From positions 87,910,983-87,974,982 of the forward strand of contig CP136061.1 in NCBI GenBank assembly GCA_032622095.1: a stretch of 64,000 nucleotides of DNA, given 5' to 3'. Positions 23,985-34,099 of the stretch are shown one piece after another. A program made the translations under genes and the position numbers. This DNA is from Siphonodentalium dalli. Taxonomy: Eukaryota > Mollusca > Scaphopoda > Gadilida > Siphonodentaliidae. The notes under the pieces are model-generated. The model was not told the DNA's origin, made no database searches, and was given only the letters and a program-made list of their open reading frames with translations. The first letter of the stretch is position 1. The number at the start of each line of letters is the position of its first letter.

Positions 23985-24331
23985 TTAAAGGGGTACTTAC
24001 ACTAAATCCGACCATTTATGGGACCATCTCCTTTTATACTCAACAGAATATATGCAACAAATGATTGAATTTGAGCCATGGATTAGTGCAAATTAAACCC
24101 ATATGCTCTATGAACGATGAAAACAACATGGTAATTATAATGAAAATGAATTTATAACTTCAGCCATTTATTCATTATAATTACCATGTTGTGTGCATCG
24201 TTCACAGAGCACATGAGTGTATTTTGCACTAATCCATGGCTCAAATTCATTCATTTGTTGCATATATTCTGTTGAGTATAAAAGGAAATGGTCCCATAAA
24301 TGGCCAGATTTAGTGTACAGTACCCCTTTAA
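23985..24331. mobile_element. TTAA-bounded inverted-repeat element (TTAAAGGGGTACT ends)
   Basis: The left end TTAAAGGGGTACTTACACT and right end AGTGTACAGTACCCCTTTAA are inverted with TTAA at both boundaries. Arms of about 160 bp share 'ccatttatgggaccat', 'ttttatactcaacagaatat' and 'ttgagccatggattagtgca', meeting near 24160. Non-coding. Confidence 0.82.
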
Positions 24332-24451
24332 GCGGGAATAAGGTTTGTCCAAAATATGGAATTGTGATAAAATTATGGCATGTCTTCATGCATATGAACA
24401 TAAATGTGAAACTTTACTAACTTCTCATTTCAGCAAATGCAAAATCATTTG

Positions 24452-24603
24452 TTAACCCTTTCATGACGGGAGCTGCACTGGTGCAGTATTAATGATCCTG
24501 TGCCAGTGCATTCTCTTATGTATGCGAGTCTCTCATAGGGACCCTTGCGTATATACCGGTAAGAGAATGCACTGGCTTACAATGTAAAGGTAAATATTGT
24601 TAA
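24452..24603. mobile_element. TTAACCCTT hairpin MITE, 5' half
   Basis: It begins TTAACCCTTTCATGACGGGA and contains 'ccagtgcattctctta', 'gcgagtc' and its inverse. The matching right end is lost. Family mates are at 55913, 58144, 59051, 60745, 61683 and 62222. Confidence 0.7.
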
Positions 24604-24687
24604 TTCGTTAATCCATTTGCACAACTCCAGAACCAGAGCCTGAGTCTGAGCCTAACATGATCACAATTATGGGCCCCAGGGCTAACA

Positions 24688-24819
24688 CAGGATTTAGTCG
24701 GAAATATCGCTTGTTGCCATTCATCGGAAAGTTCTCACGCCATATTTCCTACTAAATCCTGAAAAGTTACCCATAATTCTCCTGTGGTTAAGGAGTAGAT
24801 TTTTTAGGACATTACTGTA
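24688..24819. mobile_element. Mariner-type MITE, truncated copy
   Basis: It retains 'ggatttagtcggaaatat', part of the second arm and the right end 'gacattactgta'. The left end is missing. Confidence 0.7.
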
Positions 24820-25166
24820 GATGAATATGCAGGCCTCACCGCTGAGACACTGATGATATCAGTTATTAAGTGCTTGTGGCTGTCAGGGGTGTGTTATATA
24901 AACAAAAATAAATGATGAGTCATAATTTACAAACTAAAGAACAACCTGACTATAATGTACATCAGCATTATATGACAAACTTACGTGTAAGTCAATGAAC
25001 TATAACAATTATAGCAACATTATCGAACAAACCTTCAGTTTAGGTCCCTCTGTGAATTTGGTTATTAAAGGCCCACTCAATTTTTGAGTCACCGATTATT
25101 TGTTTTTTTATAGCGCCTTGATATATGGTTTTAATAACAATCTATGCCATAAAATATTATTAAAAT

Positions 25167-26263
25167 TAGGGTCCTGCGATTTGGAGATTTTGATCGAATC
25201 GAATATCGAATCGAATTCAGGAAATCGAATCGAATATCGATTTGAATCATATATGTGTTTTTTGTCAACGATTAGACGATTTGTGAAATGTTCTATGAAC
25301 TACACGCACGAAGTTCCATCATAACTGATGTGGCGATGAACCGTCCTTTGCAATACTATTAACTTCAATTGATAATTGTCGAGAGAAAAAAAAAACAGAT
25401 TAAAACGTCCATGCGGCCGTCATGACGATTAATATATAACTACTAAACGGATTATCGGAACTAAAATCACGCGAAATTAATAGAGTTTGAATGTATATGC
25501 AAAATTGCAAATTGACATTCGGAATCACCCGTTGTTATAAACTTGAAGATGCAACAACAGTCGCAGGGTAGCCTGTTTATGTAGTGCTGCATGGATGCTT
25601 CTTGGACAGATAATTCCATAGATGGATCATTGTCCCAGATGCTTGCGATTTATACACCATGTTGCATTCATCACACGTGTAAGTCCCTGCACTGCCTGCA
25701 GCTTTATCATGTTTAAAATAAACATGGATAACAGACGACATATTGTCAAGACTTCAAGGAACGCTCCGAAACTGAAAGTCATCTTCAAAAGAAAACACCA
25801 CCAAAATTCACTTTTCGATACCGTGTTGTTTAAATTCTCAGCTATATTACATAACGCAGAATCTGAGTCGGATAGATGGCGGATAACTCTAGCCGTTGCT
25901 CAGTCTCATAGCTATTATAATTTACGCGCGTCGTCGGTCCATCGGCTATCTCTGAGCTTTTGGCTACCTTGTTCATTGAAGCTAGAATTCAGACATATTT
26001 AGTCGTCCTAAGTGGCTAATTTCTGGCTATACCTATATTTAATATATATAATCGCGATGTACAATACGAATTATAAGGTGCATATATACATCATTTTCTC
26101 TAATTAAATGGCAAAAAACATCTAAGATCGACATGTGTATACTTGTCCGTAAACAGCCTACTTTTCCATCAGTGTATATTCGAAATTTCGAGTTGGCAAT
26201 TTCGACTCAAATTCGAATCGAATTTGACTTTCGAATCGAATATCGAATATTCACAGGAACCTA
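25167..26263 (-). mobile_element. hAT-family element with 8-bp target duplication
   Basis: The ends TAGGGTCCTGCGA and the inverse-type CAGGAACCTA are flanked by the 8-bp duplication attaaaat (25159-25166 and 26264-26271). Clusters of 'tcgaatcgaat' lie just inside both ends. The only coding remnant is a BED finger on the minus strand. A second copy lies at 57248-57965. Confidence 0.87.
25577..25741 (-). pseudogene. hAT transposase N-terminus, BED zinc finger remnant
   Basis: It starts with Met and reads MSSVIHVYFKHDKAAG, then a BED-type finger with CDEC, an aromatic pair and WNYLSKKH; a stop follows after 54 codons. The finger's first His is replaced by Tyr (NYL), whereas the copy at 57.8 kb keeps NHL. 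BED fingers bind DNA at the N-terminus of many hAT transposases. The catalytic part is absent. Confidence 0.72.
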
Positions 26264-26661
26264 ATTAAAATACTATAATTCATCACCATTTGGAACATCT
26301 GTGTCTCAGAAGGTACCCATAGAGTAATAGAAAATAGCTGAAATCATAAAATCATTTCCCTCGTTATGGCTCCCAGAATGCAGCAGAATTCAAACTGTAG
26401 TTTATTTTCAATGGAAGGGGAATAGCTCTATTTCTAAATATATAGAGTTATTCCCCTTCCATTGAACATAATAACACTTTGTGCAGAAACTTTAGCACAG
26501 AACCATGTCGATATCTCAACAAAAACAACATGTTCACAGTTTATTTCATTGAATAAGTTGAGAATACAATGTTTTGGAGCTTCCTCTTTCAAATGGTATA
26601 TAATATGGCATATATTTTATATAATGTGATCTGGGGGTTCGAAAATTAAGTGGGCCTTTAA

Positions 26662-27023
26662 TGTCATAGAGAGCACTAATCTAGGCCACAAATTAAAAGA
26701 ACAGATTTCATTTGACCTCAGATTACTAAAAGGGGTGTTATATATTATATGATCAATAAAGAGTATTTATTATCAGTCTAGAAGATCAAGACTCAAAATA
26801 CATTTTATTTTGCGAGAATCAAATGCTGAATCAAGTTAGTCATAAAGCACTGAAAATTGAAAAGTTTCGTGAGAATCAATACGAGAATCGATTCGGTGAT
26901 TCTCATCAAATATTAAGGCCTGATTTCCATGGAATTTAACTTCACTTAACCCTTTCGATACTAAATACTCATTGACGAGTAGTTATCCCGTAGGTAATAT
27001 TCAGGTCGTTTGTTGAACTTAGT
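26662..27023. other. No gene recognised
   Basis: It contains an isolated TTAACCCTTTCGATAC start at 26946, possibly an eroded TTAA MITE end. Confidence 0.35.
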
Positions 27024-27031
27024 CTTATTAT

Positions 27032-27285
27032 CAAGCCTAGAAATAGGGTGTCTGTCATTTGCAGAATGAGGTCCCCAGAGAGTGAATTTAGTGATGCTAA
27101 CCCGCATAGCGGGCTAGCATCACCAAATTCACCCTCTGGGGACCTCATTCTGCTTACACCTCAGCAGAATGAGGTTCCCAGAGGGTGAATTTGGTGATGC
27201 TAGCCTGCTATGCGGGGTAGCATCACTAAATTCACCCTCTGGGGACCTCATTCTGCAAATGACAGGCACCCTATTTCAAGGCTTG
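27032..27285. mobile_element. hAT-type MITE with double GAATGAGGTCCCC hairpin
   Basis: The ends CAAGCCTAGAAATAGGG and its inverse are flanked by cttattat / cttattgt (27024-27031 and 27286-27293), an 8-bp duplication with one change. The interior is two successive hairpins of 'cagaatgaggtccccagag', 'ggtgaattt(a/g)gtgatgctag' and inverses. Relatives lie at 30849, 53430, 53725 and within 54445-54933. Confidence 0.82.
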
Positions 27286-28305
27286 CTTATTGTCAGATGA
27301 TTTCCCTGTAATAAATAGGACTCCTTCTGTACATTTATTATCTATCGGCTGCTTATTTTTCCTGAAAACCCCTTCAAATTAATAATAGACCATTCCAATG
27401 TATGACTTTATAAATTAATGGGAGAATCCATTTTTTATAGAAAGTTTTAAATCTTTAGCCAGGCAAATTGTCATAGCTACTGGTAAATGTGGACAAACTC
27501 TGCTATATGTTGGTATTCTTTTTGACGTGTCATATAATGCCGATACATGGACATTACAGACAGGTTGTAAACTTGTAATTCTAATTTATCCACCGCTCAC
27601 CACATCAATTGCCTACAAAAGGCCTGCTTAATAAACATTATGTTTATATGTCAAGGTAGCTTTATTAGGTCAATGTAATTTGATTAAGTTTGTACTACTT
27701 TCATGACGTAATTATTTATGCAAATTGCTCAGGTGACTAGGAAAACATCAACCATCTTAAATGATGTCCTAATGATTCAGAGTGTTTTCTCACATCTAAT
27801 TCACTGCAGCTGGTACAAAATTGTGAATGACGGGAACTGTTTTTTCGTTCTGGAACAACTATAAATTATATTTTCTAAATTAGAACAAGCAATGTTTCAA
27901 ACAAGTATCAAAGAACTATTTCTTTTTCTTCTATCCTAGTTTACCCGTGTCATGATTACTAATTAGCTTCATTGCCAACAATGGACTCGACATTTATGGG
28001 CATCATCAAAGAAACAAATGAAACCACTTTGGAAAGCCCTTACGCAAAGGAAAAGCTTTGTGCGATGGATAAATAAAATATGTACCTAATGCCAACGTAT
28101 AAACTGATTTTGTCACTCCGCTGAACGGATTCTGAAACTATTGGACTCAGCAGAGCCTCAACCAGTAGATACTCAAATCACCTCCCGGACATAAACAGCT
28201 TAAGCGATGATACTAACTACATATTCTATACATATAAAAATTATAAATGGAAATAATGCAATCGACACTCATAATATGACTAATTTTCATGGTATCTCAA
28301 TTATC
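27286..28305. other. No feature recognised
   Basis: AT-rich non-coding DNA. Confidence 0.3.
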
Positions 28306-28724
28306 TTAACCATTTACCCAACAAAACGGCCAAAAACGCCCAAATAAAGCTTCAACAGCCTAAAATATCTTCGGTCTGTCTCAATAACACCATACAAATA
28401 TGGATATCATTGGAACCGGTTCATTGACTACATTGTGATGGTTACAGTTATGCCCTGTGCCAATGCATTCTCTTATATATGCGAGTCGACCATAGGTCGC
28501 CTCGCATATATAAGAGAATGCATTGGCCTAAAAACACTTTTTACCATTTTTTCTTACATTCTTTAACAATTTTATAATTTTTTTCTACATTCATTGACAA
28601 TTTTATCATTTTTAATATGTGTTAAGCCAATGCATTCTCTTATATATGCGAGGCGACCTATGGTCGACTCGCATATATAAGAGAATGCATTGGCACAGGG
28701 CCGTTCTGTTGGGTAAAGGGTTAA
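28306..28724. mobile_element. TTAACCCTTTACCC MITE, copy 1
   Basis: The left end is TTAACCATTTACCCAACA and the right end TGTTGGGTAAAGGGTTAA, each with TTAA. It contains two hairpins of 'ccaatgcattctcttatata' and 'tgcgag' with their inverses, around a poly-T-rich spacer. Three further copies of exactly 400 bp lie at 52223, 52970 and 58451. Non-coding. Confidence 0.87.
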
Positions 28725-29480
28725 AGCAATTATTTGCCCAGTGTGTGAATGAATGGTACATATATACTGCAGTAGAGTAGATAAAAAATGGGGGGGGGGG
28801 GGAGGGGGTGCAAATGGATTGGTCTGGTTCAAGACCACTCCCTCCTCATTGAAAATTTTTCCTGCTTACTTTTTATTTGGGATCAATTATGAATCAAAGA
28901 GACATTACCATATAATAGCAGACAACCAAATTTATAACATGTACCTACACTGGTAATTATTATTTGCTATTTTTAGGGTAGTCATTTTTAAAAATTTAAT
29001 TATAAATTTCCATAGTTTGTAAGATAATTTAATTTCATGAATATTTAAAAGCAGGTGTTCAGTCAGGCAAATAAAATACAATTATTTGTGGCATTACTGT
29101 ATCGGCATTAATCTGTGGATTGTGTAGGGTAATGTGCTAGAGGGAAACATGTGCCAGGGGAAAATAACCCTAAAAGGGACCCATTGCCCCACTAGGCAGA
29201 AACTTGCAAATCTTAATACCTCCACGTAAATACACCTCAGGAGGTGCACAGGGAACTTAGTCTACATCAGCATTCAACTCGACCAATGTCACCGGCTGTA
29301 GAAGACAACAGAAACTTGGTCCAACAAAGCAGTGTGATTTTCACAACAAGCTCCAGAATTCTGACTCATCACCATGACAACACTGCTAACTCTGATCATT
29401 CTCATTGGTCGACATGTGTTACTCAGTGCACACTAAAGTGAACACATCACAGTGATCGTCTGCTTTCCTTCAACCTCTGA
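28725..29480. other. Downstream flank of LSM8, no other gene recognised
   Basis: It includes a G run at about 28789-28800 and a lone mariner-MITE right end (gcattactgta) near 29092. Part is likely the LSM8 3' untranslated region; no polyadenylation site was assigned. Confidence 0.35.
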
Positions 29481-29571
29481 TCAGTGAACAACAGAACTAA
29501 GTGGTTCTGCTTTGATGTTGTTAAAGTCTAACCCTGAATCAGATTCATCGTCAATTTCGCCAACAATGGCC
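29481..29571 (-). CDS. LSM8: LSM8 last coding exon
   Basis: It follows a CAG acceptor at 29572-29574 and completes the Val codon split over the intron. It reads AIVGEIDDESDSGLDF... and ends SSVVH then TGA. Confidence 0.93.
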
Positions 29572-32500
29572 CTGGAATAAAGAGATTTTAATGAAAGTGT
29601 TAATGACACTGCAGCTCAACTTTGGTGAGTTTTTGGTGAGGATCACATTCAGATCCGCTTCCAATCATTAAAATACATTGATATTGAATAAGTAAAATCA
29701 TGGTTCTTAAGGCCAATTTGTGTGCCATTTCTGAAGTTCTTTAGTCATTTTTTCCGAAACTACTGGCCAAATTAAACGAGATGCAGATGTTTAACTTGGC
29801 GATAGTGATGAAAAATTGTTGATTTATCGAAGCATGAGTTAATTCTATGTCAAAGGGCCATAACTCTGTTAACAAAAAGCAGATCAATCCCATATTCGAA
29901 CTTGATCTGTATTGTTTAGTGACTAAGTCAGTGTACCAAATTTGGTTCCAATCAGATGAAAAATCTTTGAGTTATGGCAGTTATGAATTCTTAGTAGAAA
30001 AAGGGCCATAACTCTGTTTAAAAAATCGGATCAAACTCATATTCGAACTCGATCTGTATTTTGGGCTGAGAAGCTCATACACAAAATTTTGCTCAGAAAA
30101 TGTCTGAGTTATGGCACCATGTGTAAAGTTTCTACGGACAGACGACAGAGAGACATATGGCTAGACAGATGGACAGATGGACGAACGAAGAGTGGTCAAT
30201 CCGGACGTTCACACTGTGTACCATACTATGGTATGGATACACAAAAAAACAAAATGATAGGATTGTTGAGAAAACCAAAACTTGATATCAATATAAATAA
30301 ATAAATAAAACACAAAGCAAGATAATAAAAGGCAAACCAAAACACAAAATAATTGAACAAGCTGGAACAAGCATAAATATGTACTGGTGGCCAATTTCGA
30401 GCACTGTCTTTTTATCAGAGTATATAAAGAGTGTATATTTATATTTTGTGTATATGTCAACCTATATTATCCCTAAATTTTATCCCTAAATTTACATACA
30501 TAATTCGGAAGTTCAAATGAGCCATGTACGTTTAAGCCACTTGTGCAGGTGATGTTTTCAGGTAAACATGTACATGTACTTGAGCAGTATCTCAAATAAC
30601 CAATGAATAAAACACTCACACATTGTCTCCTCGGACGATATACAATCCCAGAATGACTTGCTCAACACCTTGAGATGTGCTGTAAACACGTTCATGGCTG
30701 TCATCCAATATAAGATTGATCGTCTGGTCGAAACCCTTCAGTGTTCCCTGAAAATTTAAAAATAATTTCAGTAAGTGAATTACAGAGGGCTATGAATAAC
30801 AAATACCAGTGCATGTATATGAGAACTCTTTAATTCCACATCAAACCTTGAAATAGTGTGTATATGTCATTTGCAGAATGTGGTCCCCAGAAGGTAAATT
30901 TAGTGACACCATCCCACACTGTGGGCTAGCATCACCAAATTCACCCTCTGGTGACCTCATTCTGCATCAAACAATGGAAACCTCCATTACTGGACCTCTA
31001 CATTGTTCAGCTATATTCACAAATGAGGACTTCTGTTTGGAGGCCCTGGATGATTTCGGAACATATTTATAGGTACCGGTATGCATCTGTGTATAAATCA
31101 TGGTAATTATTGTGGCTGAGTGAATACAATATTCAGCCCTTGAAAATGGCCACAGTATTAAATCAGTTATGCCATGGGAAATGCAGTGGCAACATATGGA
31201 ATCTAAGGCCCGTTTTATACGTCGCACCAAACACAGTTCACGCTATCTTCCCCTGGCTTGACATTGGCGCGTCTCTGGCTCGTGTTTCGTTTGTTTGATT
31301 TATACGTCGAGCCAGCTGGCACGTGCTGTAATCATATATTTCGAACAATTGTAGCATTTCTGATACAAAATGCTATAATCATTTCCGCGATAGTGTCCTC
31401 TGACAATGCACTATAAACTGGCCCACTATACAGTGCATGAATCTCATAATTTATGCTTTCGTTTGTTTCAAAATCTGGATATTGTCATTCATTTCCCTTG
31501 AACCTTCGAATATATATCTCTGCAATATATTTATTCCCAACTTTCGCGAAACGTCCCTTGTCAGTCGATACATGCATGTCCCAGTAGTACCGTACAATTG
31601 CCTTCAATGTATATTTACAAGCCAAGAGTTCGCACGTCTGTGGCCCGACGCTGATTTATACGACGTGCCAGACACGGGTCACGATAGGATGACTCAAGAG
31701 ATAACGTAATGATGCCAAAAACTTCAAATTGCGCATGCTCTCTGCCAAAGGGGTCCTAAAATGGGGAATGGTTTTCCCTGAATCATCTTAGCGCGACCCG
31801 TGTTTAGCACATCGTATAAAACAGCGTCGAGCCCCAGACGTGTAGCACGTCGGTGCAAGACATGTAGCACATCGGGTGGTGCCAGAGAAATTCGGACGCA
31901 CCAGTTGGTTTTATACCGGTACATCGTGCTCCAGTCGCGCTATTTTGGACTTTGTCATTTTCACACAAATTAGGCTGGGGCGACCCATGTCTGGCTCGAC
32001 GTATAAAACAGTAACAATTATATGATCCTTTAACCACAACAGAATTATGGGATATTTCTCAGGATTTAGTCGGAAATATGGCTTGTTGCCATTCATCAGA
32101 AAGCTCTCACCGAGATAAAATTAGCGATTGATGGAGGAGTCAAGGTGTTATATGCACTTTCCAATCTTCCCGAATCTCCTATGGCCTTCCCGACATATCC
32201 ATTTCCTGTATGTTAAGGCCCTTCCACAGGGTGTTGTCGCAGCAACAGCGTTTTATGCAGTTACTCAGATGTTTCCATTGATATCATACTTTCATTGTTA
32301 TTCATGTGTTTTTGTTTAAAATTACTCCATGGTGAAGCGATGCACAATCACAGTCCAAAACTGACCTAGATTGACAATTGCTGTGCTTGCAGCGTCTTCG
32401 TTTTATAGCGTCACTGCAAACTGCGAAATTAACCAAACTGCAGAGAAAAGTGCGTGGTACGTGCGGCACCGCACTGCCGAATTAGGACAACAATGTAATC

Positions 32501-33479
32501 CTGTGGCAGCGCTTTTCTGCACTTCCTGCGATGTTGCCCATTGCATACAGTGTTCTAAGTTGGAGTATCGCGCGATATGTGTGGCAAAGACACCAAAATT
32601 CATCAGCCAGTGCATAGAATGCATGTTATTCATGGACAGATGGCTAAATGGATAGAACAATGGATAGAGACCTCTCCTACCAGGTGTATGCTTTGAACAT
32701 CCTCCGGGTATCAGGAACATACAATAACATACAATAACTCAAATTAAATATTTCATGTTCAAGTTGTGAATAGATGCATCCATGAATGACAGGATACAGG
32801 TACGGCTGTCTTTAAAGGCATTGATGGCCTTTGTTACAGGTTATAATTTAGAAATAATAAAATTCCTCAAGAATATGCTAATAGTATAGTATAAAGTTAA
32901 GTGGTGTGAGTCGAGCGTTTGTTTGTATACAGCACATAAATAGTGAGCGATAAGCAAAACACTCAACACCATGGCGATTTTGTTAGGAGAGTGGTTCACA
33001 GTGACCCATTCAACACCGAAATGATGAGAGGTGAGGGTTATCGACTTGGTGGAATTTCTAAGTTCATTAGTGAGGTCTCCCGGTGTTGAGTGTTTTGCTT
33101 ATTACGTACTGTTTGTTTACATACATGTAAGATGGTGTTTGTTTACATAACACAGAGTACTAACATGACAATAACATGCAATTTACGTGTTATTTATGAT
33201 TGGTATAAGACCAAAGTCTGTCTATAATATAATATTCTTCCCTTTTTATGGCAGTTTTAACGGATGTGACTATTAACAGCAATACCCACTGCCAATGCTT
33301 AGCGTATCTTTAAATCATTCATTGCCTATAATTACATGTGTATTTTTATCTTTTATATTCTTATCATGACTTATGATCAGTACCGATAAATTAATTGTTA
33401 TATAGTGATTATCCAAATATAAAAGTAAAATTACTTACCACAATAATCCGACCGTCAGACGTTACAACTGATATTGTTT
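29481..33479 (-). CDS. LSM8: LSM8, U6 snRNA-associated Sm-like protein (exons 2-4; first exon not found)
   Basis: Three coding exons on the minus strand join in frame: 33479-33439, 30747-30620 and 29571-29481 (stop TGA). Together they give 85 full codons that follow the LSM8 family closely: TSDGRIIV then GTLKGFDQTINLILDDSHER, GVEQVILGLYIVRGDNV, AIVGEIDDESDSG and the end AEPLSSVVH. LSM8 is the subunit that distinguishes the nuclear LSM2-8 ring, which binds the 3' end of U6 snRNA for splicing, from the cytoplasmic LSM1-7 ring. All splice sites are GT-AG. The missing N-terminus is about ten residues, probably a short exon above 33480. Introns of about 1.0 and 2.7 kb hold dispersed repeats and MITEs. 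Confidence 0.95.
29853..30190. repeat. 'gggccataactctg' dispersed repeat, two units, in LSM8 intron
   Basis: Two units about 155 bp apart share 'aaagggccataactctgtt', 'catattcgaact(t/c)gatctgta' and 'tgagttatggca', ending in a short GGACAGACGAC tract. Same family as 18681-18835. Confidence 0.75.
30620..30747 (-). CDS. LSM8: LSM8 Sm-fold exon
   Basis: 128 bp between a CAG acceptor and a GTGAGT donor. It encodes GTLKGFDQTINLILDDSHER through to IVRGDN plus two bases of Val, covering most of the Sm1 and Sm2 motifs. Confidence 0.95.
30849..30970. mobile_element. GAATGAGGTCCCC hairpin MITE fragment in LSM8 intron
   Basis: It carries 'cttgaaatag', 'gtcatttgcagaatg(t)ggtcccc' and the inverse 'ggtgacctcattctgca'. 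Only one hairpin is left. Confidence 0.7.
31202..32018. mobile_element. Probable inverted-repeat element with TTTTATACGTCG ends, in LSM8 intron
   Basis: 'ccgttttatacgtcgcacca' at the left is mirrored by 'tggctcgacgtataaaacag' at the right, and similar 'tataaaacagcgtcgagcc' and 'gatttatacgtcgagcc' words lie inside. Boundaries and family are uncertain. Confidence 0.45.
32028..32117. mobile_element. Mariner-type MITE, single-arm fragment
   Basis: It retains 'aaccaca(a)cagaattatggg' and 'ggatttagtcggaaatatgg' and stops after 'gaaagctctcac'. Both ends are missing. Confidence 0.65.
32812..33313. mobile_element. TTAA-bounded element sharing one arm with the piggyBac element
   Basis: It begins TTAAAGGCATTGATGG and ends CCACTGCCAATG...CGTATCTTTAA. 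The right 180 bp (from 'tgtttgtttacataaca' on) matches, inverted, the piggyBac right arm at 2994-3180, including 'gacaataacat', 'tgattggtataaga' and the 'tttatgg(c/t)(a/g)gtttt' segment. A 156-bp hairpin is nested inside. A related copy starts near 63277. Confidence 0.65.
32948..33103. mobile_element. Nested hairpin with TAAGCAAAACACTCAACACC ends
   Basis: The two ends are a 20-bp perfect inverted repeat with TA at the outer edge of each, consistent with a TA target. The centre is unrelated sequence. Confidence 0.65.
33439..33479 (-). CDS. LSM8: LSM8 exon 2
   Basis: 41 bp between a TAG acceptor and a GTAAGT donor. It encodes the end of a split codon, then TISVVTSDGRIIV, matching the first strands of the LSM8 Sm fold. 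Confidence 0.88.
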
Positions 33480-34091
33480 CTAGGTAGAAGTTATGGTAAA
33501 TATTTATCATTGGAACAAGTCAACACTGAATAACAGGTCAATGTTTATGAAAATAGGAACAAATAATTACGATCACAGAAAGGAGACTAAAACAATTAAA
33601 TCACAGAAAGTACATCATCACACAACCCTTGAAATAATTAAAGAATGTTCCACTATGATAGCTTCAAAGTCAGGTCAGTTATTTCAAGTTTTGACCTGAA
33701 AAAAAAACAATTGGCAGCTAAAACATCAAAATAATACATTTTATGTACCGAATACTTCATTTTAATTGATTAGGCATTGACATACAGCCACACTCTCCAC
33801 TTAAACAACCAACTCATTATCGTTTTCTAACCGGGAAGTTTTTTTATTGTCATTCAAATAACTCAAACATTAAAGATTGGTAATCTTTTTTCGTTGTCCA
33901 TTAATATCTATTTTAATATATGGAATAATGGTGTTGTGTTTGTTTTGCGATTTTCAGTGATAAGCAGCTTTGCTGTTGCAAATTTAGTGCTATATTTGGA
34001 ACACTTGACAATAAAATGAGCAATATATCCAGCTGATATATCCCTGAAAATCATGAAACACAACACTGATATCCCAATTCTAATTCACTGC
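33480..34091. other. Presumed LSM8 intron 1 / upstream, nothing recognised
   Basis: The expected first exon (about ten residues starting with Met, ending in phase 1) was searched for by eye here and further up and not found. Confidence 0.3.
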
Positions 34092-34099
34092 GACAGAAT

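Larger units (their letters stand above)
25065..26661. mobile_element. TTAA-bounded element (TTAAAGGCCCACT ends) hosting a hAT copy
   Basis: The ends TTAAAGGCCCACTCAATTTT and AAAATTAAGTGGGCCTTTAA are inverted and carry TTAA. Without the nested hAT element the length is about 0.49 kb. A strong hairpin at about 26407-26465 ('ggaaggggaatagctct' and its inverse) lies near the right side. Non-coding itself. Confidence 0.82.

Noticed and set aside
25622-26002. 126-codon plus-strand frame
   Set aside because: It is antisense to the BED-finger remnant of the hAT element, which lies on the minus strand.
28438-28700. Regular repeated hairpins that could look like a CRISPR array
   Set aside because: The units are inverted hairpins inside a TTAA-bounded MITE, there are no unique spacers, and the genome is eukaryotic.
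32403-32720. Cys-rich 105-codon minus-strand frame in the LSM8 intron region
   Set aside because: No domain pattern, no splice support; lies in repeat-like sequence with TTTTATAGCG words.
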